Positions 1 through 8,628 of a stretch of 64,000 nucleotides of DNA are shown here, piece by piece; the stretch's first letter is position 1; every line of letters starts with the position of its first letter. The stretch comes from Ensifer adhaerens. GTDB lineage: Bacteria; Pseudomonadota; Alphaproteobacteria; Rhizobiales; Rhizobiaceae. The notes below the pieces were generated by a model. The model was not told the DNA's origin. It made no database searches and saw only the letters and a list, made by a program, of their open reading frames with translations. Both the position numbers and the translations under genes were made by a program. The stretch covers positions 2,441,501 through 2,505,500 of the forward strand of contig NZ_CP118611.1 of the NCBI RefSeq assembly GCF_028993555.1, given 5' to 3'.

Positions 1-934
1 CATAGGCGGCGAGCGCATAGCCTGGAATTTGCGCCAAGGCGATGAGAACGAGGAAACCATAACCGCGGACGAAGCCGAAGCCCTCGCCCGCGAGCCGCGG
101 TGGCATCCAGGTGAAGACGCCGTAGTAGGACACGGAGACGAGGAACCACACCGCCAAGATCAGAAGACTGCGACGGCGCAGATCCCCGGAAAAGATGCCG
201 GCGCTCGGGGAGGCCGCAGGAAGCACGATCGATACCCCCGTTTCGAGCTGAGGGCGGCGATTGGCGACGAGCATCCGGTTGACGATGGCTGTTGCCTCAG
301 CAGCCTTGCCCGCGCGAAGCAGATAGAGTGGCGACTCCGGGACGAGGAAACGCAGTCCGAGGCCGAGCACCGCAGGAATGGCCGTGACAGCGAAAATATA
401 GCGCCACGCGTCAGTGAGTTCAGCGAGTGCCACGAGCCATGCCGCCACAGCGACAATCAGGGTTCCGACGGCCCAGAACCCCTCGAGCATGACGAGCCAG
501 CGACCACGGCTTCGGGCGGGCAGGAACTCCGACATCATGGCGTAGTCGACCGGCAGGGTACCGCCGACCGCAACACCCGTGAGGAAACGCAGGAGCAAGA
601 GGATGCCGAAGCTGGGAGCGAAAATCGACAGCATGCCGAAGATCGCATCGCAGGCCACGGTGACGATCAGTACCCGCCGGCGACCGATCCGATCGGCAAG
701 TCGGCCGAAACCAACCGCCCCGATCAGCATGCCGAGAAAGAACAGGGTCCCGGTCTGGAGTGCCTCAGGAACCGTCAGACCGAACGTCGCGGCGATGGAG
801 GCTGCCGTGAAACCAACGGCGAGAACCTGCATGGCATCGGCCGCCCAGACCAACCCGAAGATGCCGATCAAACGGTACTGATAGGGTCCCGTGCCGGCAC
901 GGTCGAGCGCTTCGTTCATCGTGATCGTGGTCAT
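1..934 (-). CDS. MFS transporter, NiaP/SV2-like, C-terminus cut by window edge
   Basis: The minus strand has an open frame from an ATG at 934 to the left edge, about 311 codons. The start follows an AGGACGG-type ribosome site. The translation is a hydrophobic major facilitator: an early GRLADRIGRRR loop between helices 2 and 3, a signature-like stretch in helices 4-5 (RFLTGVAVGGTLPVDY), a charged central loop with ESPLYLL, and helix 7 with SYYGVFTWMP. This pattern is typical of the sugar-porter/SV2/NiaP branch that imports small organic acids or niacin. The last helices lie outside the window. The substrate cannot be told from sequence. The gene is divergent from the RpiR regulator. Confidence 0.85.
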   Translation of the reverse strand, partial: MTTITMNEALDRAGTGPYQYRLIGIFGLVWAADAMQVLAVGFTAASIAATFGLTVPEALQTGTLFFLGMLIGAVGFGRLADRIGRRRVLIVTVACDAIFGMLSIFAPSFGILLLLRFLTGVAVGGTLPVDYAMMSEFLPARSRGRWLVMLEGFWAVGTLIVAVAAWLVALAELTDAWRYIFAVTAIPAVLGLGLRFLVPESPLYLLRAGKAAEATAIVNRMLVANRRPQLETGVSIVLPAASPSAGIFSGDLRRRSLLILAVWFLVSVSYYGVFTWMPPRLAGEGFGFVRGYGFLVLIALAQIPGYALAAY

Positions 935-1050
935 TCCGTCCTGCCTTGCAATCGATGCGCGGACACTACGTCGGCAGATCGAACTTGAACAGCGGCCCTC
1001 GGACGCGGCGGCAGACCGGCTGTACCGCGGCAATGACGGTTTGCGCCGCC

Positions 1051-1209
1051 TTGCAAAGATTCTTTCTGAAGAAATCAGAAGTTGCGCCACCAGGGCCAGC
1101 ACGCACGGTGAACTAGCAATCAACGACTGGTTTCTCGCTCCTGGCGCCGCGATCGGAAGCAACCCAACTTGCGCGCCTGGGCGCCTTGCAGGGTCTTGCA
1201 AAGATTCTT
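1051..1209. promoter_or_regulatory. Candidate RpiR operator region with two 14-bp direct repeats
   Basis: The 346-bp gap between the divergent MFS and RpiR genes holds TTGCAAAGATTCTT twice, at 1051-1064 and 1196-1209. The first copy runs on into an imperfect inverted repeat (GATTCTTTC-TGA-AGAAATC). Repeats placed between a regulator and a divergent gene are typical operators. Which protein binds here is inference. No other gene is seen in the gap. Confidence 0.45.
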
Positions 1210-1280
1210 GCATCGCCCTCGTTGACGGCACGAAAGATTGCAGAAACGATAGATCCTGCAAATGAACTTGCGGGGACGTC

Positions 1281-2117
1281 ATGACGATACTCGATCGTAT
1301 CAAGACCCATTCCAGGCGGCTGACCGATGCGGATCAGAAACTGATCGCGACCATGCTGGAAAACCGGGCGGAAGCTGCGTTCCTGTCGGGCCCGCAGCTT
1401 TCCCAGCGCGCTTCCGTTCACGAGGCCACGGCCACGCGGCTTGCGCAGAAGCTGGGCTACAAGGGTTTTCCGGACCTTCGCGCACAATTGCAGCGTGAGG
1501 TGCTGGATGATCAGGACGCCGCCAACCGCATGCGCCGGTCGGTCTCCAAGGTCGAGCATGGCGATTACCTGACCGATCTGATTGCGGCCGAGATCACGGC
1601 ACTCGAAACGCTCGCCCGGTCGGTCGAACAGGCGGAAATCGACCGGGCTGCCGATCTGATCTTTTCCGCGCGCCGCGTCTTTATTTTCGGGCAGGGCCAT
1701 GCGCAATCCGTCGCCGGCTTCCTGCAACGCCGCCTCGATCGCTTCGGCATGACCACGATCCAACTGACGGGGCGCGGCCGCGACATAGCCGAGCGCCTGG
1801 TCAGCATGGATGCTGGCGACCTGGCGGTGGCGCTTGCTTTCCGCAAGCAACCGCAAAGCTACGGCCCGCTGATGCGGCACGCGACGCGCGTCGGCGCGAA
1901 ATCGATCCTCGTTTCCGATCTGGCCGGGCCGCTGATGGAGCCCGCCGCCGATCTGATGCTCGCGGCGCCAAGGGGGCGCTCGGGAAGCGAATTCCAGACA
2001 CCGACGATCCCGTTTGCGATCGTCAACGCCATCGTCCTGACGATCGCCGGGCGCCACCAGGGGCAGGTCATCGGCAGGCTGGAGAAGCTGTCGGAGCTGT
2101 TCAACGACTTCGACTGA
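1281..2117 (+). CDS. MurR/RpiR family transcriptional regulator
   Basis: A 278-residue regulator. Residues 1-75 form the RpiR-type helix-turn-helix (LSGPQLSQRASVHEATATRL, about 36-55). From about residue 120 there is a SIS domain (RRVFIFGQGHAQSVAGF), the fold that binds phosphorylated sugars in this family. The stop lies 26 bp before the start of a solute-binding protein gene on the same strand, so it heads or borders that operon. Family knowledge suggests it senses a sugar phosphate or other phosphate ester, which fits the phosphatase and Na/Pi genes downstream. The exact ligand is unknown. Confidence 0.9.
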   Translation: MTILDRIKTHSRRLTDADQKLIATMLENRAEAAFLSGPQLSQRASVHEATATRLAQKLGYKGFPDLRAQLQREVLDDQDAANRMRRSVSKVEHGDYLTDLIAAEITALETLARSVEQAEIDRAADLIFSARRVFIFGQGHAQSVAGFLQRRLDRFGMTTIQLTGRGRDIAERLVSMDAGDLAVALAFRKQPQSYGPLMRHATRVGAKSILVSDLAGPLMEPAADLMLAAPRGRSGSEFQTPTIPFAIVNAIVLTIAGRHQGQVIGRLEKLSELFNDFD

Positions 2118-2143
2118 GGGAAATGAAAAGGGAGGAGAAAAAC

Positions 2144-3265
2144 ATGTTGAAACGACTGACCAATGCCGCACTTGCCGCGTGTTTCGTATTGCCGTCGATC
2201 GCGATGGCGTCCGATCTCGATGGATTGACACCGCAGCAATTGCTGCCGCTCGCGCAGAAGGAGGGGAGCGTCACCGTCTTCTCGCTGTCGAGCCGTATCG
2301 CCAAGATCGAGAAGGCATTCGAAGAAGCCTACCCGGGCATCGACCTGATCGGCCTAGACATGAGCTCGACCAAGCAGATCGCCCGCGTCGAGGCGGAACA
2401 GCAGGCCGGCGTGCACGCCGTCGACGTACTTTACATCGCCGATACGCCCGTCGTGTTCACCAAGCTTCTGGAGGGAAAGCGGATCGTGAACTACGTCCCG
2501 CCGCGTGTCTTGAATGAACTGGAAGACCGCTACAAGGCACCGCTTCTGACCCAACGCCTCTCGACCAAGGTGCTGATGTACAACGAAAAGGCGTTTCCGG
2601 ACGGTTCGCCCGTCACCAATCTCTGGCAGCTTACGGAGCCGGAATGGCAGGGCCGGGTGCTGATGGTCGATCCGAGCCAGCGCGGAGAACTGCTCGATCT
2701 CTTGACCGAGATCGCACTTCATCCGGACGAGATGGCGGCCGCCTACAAGGCGCATTTCGGCAAGGACATCGAAGTGGAAGGCGATCTTCAGGGCGCCGGC
2801 GAGCAGTTCATCAAGGACCTGTTTGCCAATGACCTGATCCTGCTCCCGAACAGCGACGTGCTCAACAAGTCGATCGGCGACGTCAATGCCAAGAACCCGC
2901 CCGTCGGCTTCGGCACCTATTCCGACCGCCGCGACAACGAGAAGGAAGGTTGGGCCCTGCAGATCGCCAACAACGTCGAACCGGCCAACGGCATCCTCTT
3001 TCCGGCGGTGCTGACAGTCGCCGACAAGGCGCCGCATCCGGCAGCAGCCCGGTTGCTGATCGACTTCATGTTCGGCGACGACACGCCAACGGGCGGAGCC
3101 GGCTTCGAGCCGTTCAATGTTCCCGGCGACTACGCAACCCGCAAGACCATCGCCGACCATTCTGACTCGGTCAAACTCAGCGAGCTGAAGGCCTGGACGA
3201 TCGATCCGGCAAAGACGGCCGCTGCGCGCGGGCGCATCGCCGACCTGATCATCACGCTCCAGTAA
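2144..3265 (+). CDS. ABC transporter periplasmic binding protein, iron/organophosphate type
   Basis: A 373-residue protein. The ATG at 2144 is chosen because a strong GGGAGGAG ribosome site stands 7-10 bp ahead; an in-frame ATG at 2123 lies upstream of that site. Residues 1-22 are a Sec signal peptide ending in AMA. The mature part is an extracellular solute-binding protein of the family that includes FbpA/AfuA (ferric iron, or hexose phosphates for AfuA) and PhnS (aminoethylphosphonate). It is followed by a matching permease and ATPase. The RpiR regulator and phosphatase in the same operon favour a phosphate-containing ligand over iron; this is inference. Confidence 0.88.
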   Translation: MLKRLTNAALAACFVLPSIAMASDLDGLTPQQLLPLAQKEGSVTVFSLSSRIAKIEKAFEEAYPGIDLIGLDMSSTKQIARVEAEQQAGVHAVDVLYIADTPVVFTKLLEGKRIVNYVPPRVLNELEDRYKAPLLTQRLSTKVLMYNEKAFPDGSPVTNLWQLTEPEWQGRVLMVDPSQRGELLDLLTEIALHPDEMAAAYKAHFGKDIEVEGDLQGAGEQFIKDLFANDLILLPNSDVLNKSIGDVNAKNPPVGFGTYSDRRDNEKEGWALQIANNVEPANGILFPAVLTVADKAPHPAAARLLIDFMFGDDTPTGGAGFEPFNVPGDYATRKTIADHSDSVKLSELKAWTIDPAKTAAARGRIADLIITLQ

Positions 3266-3272
3266 CGGTAAC

Positions 3273-3312
3273 CGTCTGTCGACATGCTTTTCGCAACGCG
3301 TGTCGACAGACG
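3273..3312 (+). other. Intercistronic hairpin between binding-protein and permease genes
   Basis: CGTCTGTCGACA at 3273-3284 pairs with TGTCGACAGACG at 3301-3312, a perfect 12-bp stem with a 16-base loop. It starts 7 bp after the binding-protein stop. Hairpins at this place commonly stabilise the upstream mRNA and give binding protein in excess over permease. It also argues against the ATG at 3284, which would lie at the stem end. Confidence 0.75.
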
Positions 3313-3325
3313 CCGAGGCTCGCAC

Positions 3326-5071
3326 ATGACATCCCTATCCATATTCGCACCATCGGGCAGCCGGCTGCTCCGATCGGGCTTCCTCTTGCCGGCGCTTCTC
3401 GTTGCCATCGTCGCCATTCTGGTTGTTGCTCCGCTGCTGCGCATCCTCGTCACCACGTTGACGCCGGAGGGGCTTGCGGCGTGGAAGGCCGTGCTCATCA
3501 GTCCCTTGTCCGCCAATCTCTGGTGGCGGCCGCTCCTCAATACGATGGTCCTCGGCTTCAGCGTCGGTGGCGGCTGCCTGCTCATCGGCGGGTTCCTCGC
3601 CTGGCTGGTCGTGCTCACCGACGTCCCGGGCCGCCGCTTCCTCGGCCTGATGGCGACGCTGCCCTACATGATCCCGAGCTTTGCCGCCGCCCTTGCCTGG
3701 GGCACGCTGTTTCGCAATTCCCGCCTCGGCGGCTCGGCCGGTTTCTTCGAGACCAGCGGCCTTGCCATTCCGGACTGGCTCGCCTGGGGCCTGATCCCGA
3801 CGGCAATCGTGCTGATCGCGCATTACTATTCGCTCGCCTACACCATCATCGCCGCGGCACTGAGCTCGGTGGGTGCCGACCTCGTCGAGGCCGGACAAAT
3901 GGCCGGCGCCAAGCGCCCTCGCATCTTCTTCGGCATCATCCTGCCGGTCGTCACACCGGCCTTGATCGCCGCCACGTCCCTGACCTTCGCCGGCGCCGTC
4001 GCCAACTTCGCCGCACCCGCACTGCTCGGCCTGCCGGTGCGCATGCAGACGCTTTCCACCCGCCTCTTCGGCATGATCGAGACGGGGCAGAACGAGCGCG
4101 GCTTTGTCATCGCTCTACTGCTGATCGCTGTGTCTGCTCTCTTTCTCTGGCTCTCGGACCGTATCGTCTCCGGGCGCAAGGCCTTCATCACCGTGACGGG
4201 CAAGGGCGGGCGGACCAAACGTTTCCCGCTCGGCGCCTGGCGCTGGCCGCTCTTCGCCATCGCCGTCGTCATCGGGCTTCTGACAACGATCCTTCCGGTC
4301 CTCGTGCTAGCCGCGTCGAGCCTTGCGCCACAAAGCGGCGCACTCTTCTCCAACTGGACGCTGCATTTCTGGATCGGCGAAGGCGGCGGCGAGATGGCGC
4401 AGGGACAGGCCGGAATCTTCCGCAATCCCGTACTGATCGATGCGATCTGGAACACGATCCGCCTCGGCCTCGTCGTCGCCTTCACGACGATGCTGCTCGG
4501 CCTTGCGCTTGCCTATACCATCGTGCAACGCAAGGGCAGCCTGCTTGCGACGCTCCTCAGCCAGCTCGCCTTCCTGCCGTTGCTGGTACCGAGCATCGCC
4601 TTTGCCGCCGCCTATATCGCGCTCTTCGGCGCGCCGATCGGGCCGCTGCCCTCGCTATACGGCACCTTCGCGCTGCTGGTCATCGCGGCATCCGCGCACA
4701 ACCTGCCCTTTGCCGTGCAGTCCGGCCGCTCCGTGCTTGGCCAGATCTCCGCCGATATCGAAGAAAGCGCCCGGCTCACGGGTGCGGGCCTGATCCGTCG
4801 TCTCTTCGCGATCATCTTTCCGCTCGCCATCCGCGGCCTCTTTGCCGGGGCAATCCTCGTCTTCGTCAAGATGGTGCGGGATCTGTCGCTGGTGGTGCTG
4901 TTGTTCACCGCCACCTCGCCGGTACTCAGCATGGTTGCCTACCGCTATGCGGCCGAAGGTTTCATGCAGTTCGCCAATGCCATCACCCTCGTCATCCTCG
5001 TCGTCTGCCTGGCTGCCTCGTTCCTCGCCCACGCCCTGCAGAACCGGGTCCAGAAATGGAAACAACCATGA
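3326..5071 (+). CDS. ABC transporter permease with two fused membrane domains (FbpB/AfuB-like)
   Basis: A 581-residue inner-membrane protein with about twelve helices in two halves, each with the conserved cytoplasmic EAA loop that docks the ATPase: EAGQMAGAKRPRIFFGIILP in the first half and EESARLTGAGLIRRLFAIIFP in the second. The double-length permease is characteristic of the iron/thiamine/phosphonate ABC subfamily. The ATG at 3326 has a GAGG at 3314-3317; an upstream in-frame ATG at 3284 lies inside the intercistronic hairpin and is less likely. The stop overlaps the start of the ATPase gene by 4 bp (ATGA), so the two are translationally coupled. Confidence 0.9.
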   Translation: MTSLSIFAPSGSRLLRSGFLLPALLVAIVAILVVAPLLRILVTTLTPEGLAAWKAVLISPLSANLWWRPLLNTMVLGFSVGGGCLLIGGFLAWLVVLTDVPGRRFLGLMATLPYMIPSFAAALAWGTLFRNSRLGGSAGFFETSGLAIPDWLAWGLIPTAIVLIAHYYSLAYTIIAAALSSVGADLVEAGQMAGAKRPRIFFGIILPVVTPALIAATSLTFAGAVANFAAPALLGLPVRMQTLSTRLFGMIETGQNERGFVIALLLIAVSALFLWLSDRIVSGRKAFITVTGKGGRTKRFPLGAWRWPLFAIAVVIGLLTTILPVLVLAASSLAPQSGALFSNWTLHFWIGEGGGEMAQGQAGIFRNPVLIDAIWNTIRLGLVVAFTTMLLGLALAYTIVQRKGSLLATLLSQLAFLPLLVPSIAFAAAYIALFGAPIGPLPSLYGTFALLVIAASAHNLPFAVQSGRSVLGQISADIEESARLTGAGLIRRLFAIIFPLAIRGLFAGAILVFVKMVRDLSLVVLLFTATSPVLSMVAYRYAAEGFMQFANAITLVILVVCLAASFLAHALQNRVQKWKQP

Positions 5072-6168
5072 ACGCCATAACAACCGGCACCGCGGACGCC
5101 ATCAAGATCCGCAGCCTCGTCAAAAGGTTTGGTGCCTTCACCGCCGTCAAGGACGTCAACATCTCCGTACCCGCCGGTTCCTTCCTGGTTCTCGTCGGGC
5201 CGTCAGGCTGTGGCAAGTCGACTCTCCTGCGCATGCTGGCCGGGCTCGAGAGCCCGAGCGAAGGGGAAATCGACTTCGTCGGACAGACCGTTTCCAGCGG
5301 TGCAGGCGGCGTCATCGCCGACGCCGGCCGGCGCAATGCCGGCCTCGTTTTCCAGAGCTACGCGCTCTGGCCGCACATGACCGTCGCCGGCAACATCGCC
5401 TGGCCCCTCAAGGTCGCCAAATGGCCACGGGACAAGCGGGAAGGGCGCGTGAAAGAGGTGCTTTCGTTTCTCGGCATCGACGCGCTTGCCGAGCGCTATC
5501 CGGCAGAGATCTCCGGCGGCCAGCAGCAGCGCGTGGCGATTGCCCGCACGATCGCGCCAGAGCCGAGCATCCTGCTCTTCGACGAGCCGCTGTCGAACCT
5601 CGATGCCAAGCTGCGCATCGAAATGCGCAGCGAACTGATGCGTATCCACCGGGCGACCGGCGCAACATCGGTCTATGTGACGCACGACCAGGTCGAGGCC
5701 ATGACCATGGCGACCCATGTGGCCGTGCTCAACAATGGTCGCGTCGAACAGTTCGGCAAGCCGATCGATCTGCTGCGCAACCCGCAGACCACCTTTGTCG
5801 CGACCTTCCTCGGCACGCCACCGGCAAACCTGATACCGGTACAACGGGTGGATGACAGGTTCATGTTCGGCGAAACGGCGCTCGCGCCGGCAACCCTTGC
5901 GGTCGGCCGCGACGCAGTGCAGCTCCTCTATCGCGCCGAGGACGTCAGCGTCGGCTCGGTCGCCGGAGCCCCATCGCTCTCCGCCCGCTTTGCCGAAGCC
6001 GCGCCGATTGCCGGACGCACCATGGTGACGGCGATGGTCGACGAGATGCGCGTCACCGCCATGGCCGACGGCTACTTCACCGCGACGCCCGGGGAGACGA
6101 TCCCCCTTTCCTTCATTCGTACACCCGATGCGGTTTTCGCCGCCACCGGAGAAAGGATCCATCAATGA
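5068..6168 (+). CDS. ABC transporter ATP-binding protein
   Basis: A 366-residue ATPase. It has Walker A GPSGCGKST (44-52), Q-loop VFQSYALWP (about 94-102), signature ISGGQQQR (148-155), Walker B ILLFDE (168-173) and switch histidine in VTHDQ (H206), followed by a TOBE-like C-terminal domain of about 120 residues. The start overlaps the permease stop (ATGA) and the stop overlaps the next gene by 4 bp, so it is in the middle of a tightly coupled operon. It energises import by the binding protein and permease upstream. Confidence 0.93.
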   Translation: MNAITTGTADAIKIRSLVKRFGAFTAVKDVNISVPAGSFLVLVGPSGCGKSTLLRMLAGLESPSEGEIDFVGQTVSSGAGGVIADAGRRNAGLVFQSYALWPHMTVAGNIAWPLKVAKWPRDKREGRVKEVLSFLGIDALAERYPAEISGGQQQRVAIARTIAPEPSILLFDEPLSNLDAKLRIEMRSELMRIHRATGATSVYVTHDQVEAMTMATHVAVLNNGRVEQFGKPIDLLRNPQTTFVATFLGTPPANLIPVQRVDDRFMFGETALAPATLAVGRDAVQLLYRAEDVSVGSVAGAPSLSARFAEAAPIAGRTMVTAMVDEMRVTAMADGYFTATPGETIPLSFIRTPDAVFAATGERIHQ

Positions 6169-6770
6169 GGCTCATCCTCATGCGCCACGGCGAGACCGAA
6201 TGGAACGCTGAACAACGGCTTCAGGGCCAGGACAACTCGCTCTTGTCCGAGCGCGGTGTCGCGCAGGTGCGGCGGTTTCGCCCCTATGCCAAGGCGCTGA
6301 AACCGGTTCGCATCATTGCGTCCGATCTCGGGCGCACCCGGCAGACCGTCGCACTCATCGGCCATCCCGATGCGCCAACGGACGAGCGTTTTCGCGAGCT
6401 CGACATGGGCGAGTGGACCGGGCGGCGCAAGCCGGACCTGATCGCCGAACGCCCGGAGGAATATGCGGCCTGGCGCGCCGGGACCTTCACCCCGGCCAAT
6501 GGCGAAACCTGGGGTGCCTTTCGCGGGCGCGTGGCCGAAGGCGTTCACGACTGGATGTCCCGCACGGAAGGGGACCTGTTGATCGTCGCCCATGGCGGCG
6601 TCGTCCGCGCCGCCTGCCACGAATTCCTCGATCTTCCGCCGTCGCGCGTCGTTCCGGTGACCCCTGGGACGGCAACCATCCTGCATTTCCCGCGACGCGG
6701 CAGCATGGCCGCGCAGCTCGAAGGCTACAATATCGGCTCTGTCGCCCCCGACGAATCCGTCGCCGACTGA
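6165..6770 (+). CDS. Histidine phosphatase family protein (phosphoglycerate mutase-like)
   Basis: A 201-residue protein with the family motif LMRHGETEWN (R7, H8, G9; H8 is the phosphate acceptor), a second arginine in SDLGRTRQT (R57), the proton donor region RELDMGEW (E78) and the second histidine in VAHGGV (H143). These residues are the full catalytic set of the branch-1 histidine phosphatases, which act mostly as phosphomonoesterases on small metabolites. It overlaps the ABC ATPase gene by 4 bp. No signal peptide is present, so it acts in the cytoplasm, probably on the imported compound. The substrate is not known. Confidence 0.9.
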   Translation: MRLILMRHGETEWNAEQRLQGQDNSLLSERGVAQVRRFRPYAKALKPVRIIASDLGRTRQTVALIGHPDAPTDERFRELDMGEWTGRRKPDLIAERPEEYAAWRAGTFTPANGETWGAFRGRVAEGVHDWMSRTEGDLLIVAHGGVVRAACHEFLDLPPSRVVPVTPGTATILHFPRRGSMAAQLEGYNIGSVAPDESVAD

Positions 6771-6792
6771 TGCCTGCGACGAGGGCAGCGAG

Positions 6793-8478
6793 ATGAACTC
6801 CGGAACATTGGTCATCCTGGAACTCCTTGGCGGCGTGGCGCTGCTTCTGTGGGGCGTGCGCATGGTGCGCACCGGCGTCATGCGTGGCTGGGGTGACCGG
6901 CTGCAGCGTTTCGTCGAGGAGCGCCTGTCGAACCGGCTCACGGCCTTCGGCAGCGGTGTGCTGGCGACCGCCGTGCTCGGCAGCGCAACGGCGATGGCGC
7001 TGATCGTTGCCGGACTTGCGGGCGCCGGGGCGATCTCGGCACCAACAGGACTTGCGGTCCTGCTTGGGGCGGATATCGGCTCGGCGCTCGTCTCGGGCCT
7101 CTTTGCCTCCGGCTCCTCGCTCGCGGCGATGCTCGCCCCACTGTTTCTGTTCGCCGGCTATGTCGCCTTCAACGCGTCGAGCGAATTTCGCCCGCGAAAT
7201 GCGGGGCGCATCCTGATGGGCCTCGGCCTGATGCTGATGGCGTTGAAGGTGATCGTTGCCGCGACCGCGCCGCTGCGCCAGGCGACGCTCTTCCACGATG
7301 TTCTGGGAACCGTTGCCGGTGAGCCCGTGCTCGGCTTCCTCGTCGGCGCATTGCTTGCCTGGCTCTGTCACTCGACGCTCGCGGTCATCCTGCTTGTGGC
7401 TTCGCTTCTGATGAGCGGCAGTCTCGAAATTGCCGGAGCCGTGCCCCTGATCCTGGGCGTCAATTTCGGGGGCGGCCTTCCGGCCGTCAGCGCCACGCTC
7501 GACCAGCCACCCGTGGCCCGCAAGCTGCCGCTCGCCAACCTGTTTTGCCGCGGTCTTTTGGCGATCGCGCTCCTGCCTTTTGCGCGAGAGATCGTGGAGA
7601 TCGCCGGGCGCCTGCCCGCCGAGCCGCTCCACGTCGCCGTCGGCCTCCACGCTGCCTTCAACCTGCTGGTCGCAGCCGTGTTCCTGCCGCTGTCTCCGAT
7701 CGTCATCCGCCTGGTCGAGCGCCTTGTCCCGGCACGCCCCGTCGCGGACGACCCGCTTGCGTCCCCGCGCTATCTCGACGGAAGGACCCTCGAAACACCG
7801 GCAATCGCGCTCAGCAATGCGACGACCGAAACGATACGCATGAGCGAATTATTGGAACGCATGTTCCTGATGTCGCTGACGGCGCTGCAAACCGGTCGGA
7901 TGGAACCGCTGAAGGAATTGCCCTCGATCGACGCGAGGCTTGGAAACTACATGGCCTCGGTCCACGCCTATCTCGGTCAGTTGACGCAGGACGAGCTTTC
8001 GGCCGAGGATACCGGCAGAGCCCACGAGATCATGCTGTTTGCGAGCAATCTCGAACATGCCGGCGACGTCATCAAGCTCAGCCTCGCCGACCGCATTCGG
8101 GCCAAGGTCAAGCAGGACGTCGCCTTGAGGGCGAGCCAGCGCGAGGCACTCGATGCCCTCTCGGAAGTGATCGCCGCGTCGCTCAGGCTGCTTCCTGCGG
8201 CGCTCCTGTCGCGCGACGTCTCCGCCTCAGCCCGCCTTGCAGCCCAGAAGGATCGCTTTCGAGACTTGGAGGATGACGTCGTCGGCCGGCATCTCGGTCG
8301 CGAACGCATCGAAGCGGCCGGCGATGCGAAAGGCAATGCGCTGTTCATCGACCTCGTTCGCGACCTGCACAGGATCAACTCCGATATCGCCGCCGCCGGC
8401 TACCCGCTGGTTCAGGCAGCCGGGCTGTTGAGCAGCAGCCGAATCAGAAGCACTCTGCCGGCAGGTGCTGCCGGCTGA
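6793..8478 (+). CDS. Na/Pi-cotransporter family protein with PhoU-like tail
   Basis: A 561-residue protein. The first 320 residues hold two repeats of the NptA/Na-Pi cotransporter membrane domain: GSATAMALIVAGLAGAGAIS with GLAVLLGADIGSALV in the first, CHSTLAVILLVASLLMSG with ILGVNFGGGLPA in the second. The C-terminal part (about 340-550) is helical and PhoU-like. Bacterial members move phosphate across the inner membrane, in either direction depending on gradients. It starts 22 bp after the histidine phosphatase gene, so phosphate released by that enzyme is the obvious cargo; export would be one plausible direction. Confidence 0.88.
   Translation: MNSGTLVILELLGGVALLLWGVRMVRTGVMRGWGDRLQRFVEERLSNRLTAFGSGVLATAVLGSATAMALIVAGLAGAGAISAPTGLAVLLGADIGSALVSGLFASGSSLAAMLAPLFLFAGYVAFNASSEFRPRNAGRILMGLGLMLMALKVIVAATAPLRQATLFHDVLGTVAGEPVLGFLVGALLAWLCHSTLAVILLVASLLMSGSLEIAGAVPLILGVNFGGGLPAVSATLDQPPVARKLPLANLFCRGLLAIALLPFAREIVEIAGRLPAEPLHVAVGLHAAFNLLVAAVFLPLSPIVIRLVERLVPARPVADDPLASPRYLDGRTLETPAIALSNATTETIRMSELLERMFLMSLTALQTGRMEPLKELPSIDARLGNYMASVHAYLGQLTQDELSAEDTGRAHEIMLFASNLEHAGDVIKLSLADRIRAKVKQDVALRASQREALDALSEVIAASLRLLPAALLSRDVSASARLAAQKDRFRDLEDDVVGRHLGRERIEAAGDAKGNALFIDLVRDLHRINSDIAAAGYPLVQAAGLLSSSRIRSTLPAGAAG
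8457..8475 (+). terminator. Hairpin at the end of the Na/Pi gene
   Basis: GCCGGCAG and CTGCCGGC form an 8-bp stem around a GTG loop, ending directly before the TGA stop at 8476. There is no T-run, so it may be an RNA-stabilising or Rho-assisted end. Confidence 0.4.
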
Positions 8479-8628
8479 ACGGAGGACGACTGTCAGCTTC
8501 GGTCGTGTCGTGTCCGTTTTCGGCGCGCCAGGAGTCTTGAAGCCACTTTTCCGTGCCGCGATGGCCCGGCAACGTGATCCAATAGTGTTCGTCAAGCGGC
8601 GGCGTTCTCTCAAAACGCCCCCGACCCG

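Noticed and set aside
29-988. Long plus-strand open frame of 319 codons
   Set aside because: It is charged, low-complexity and antisense to a clear MFS transporter on the minus strand.
3481-6168. 895-codon plus-strand frame ending in an ABC ATPase
   Set aside because: Only the last 366 codons are protein-like; the first part is a shifted frame of the permease gene. The true start overlaps the permease stop at 5068.
2144-6168. Iron(III) importer (FbpABC) as a firm name
   Set aside because: The fold family is shared by iron, hexose phosphate and phosphonate importers; the RpiR, phosphatase and Na/Pi context does not support iron.
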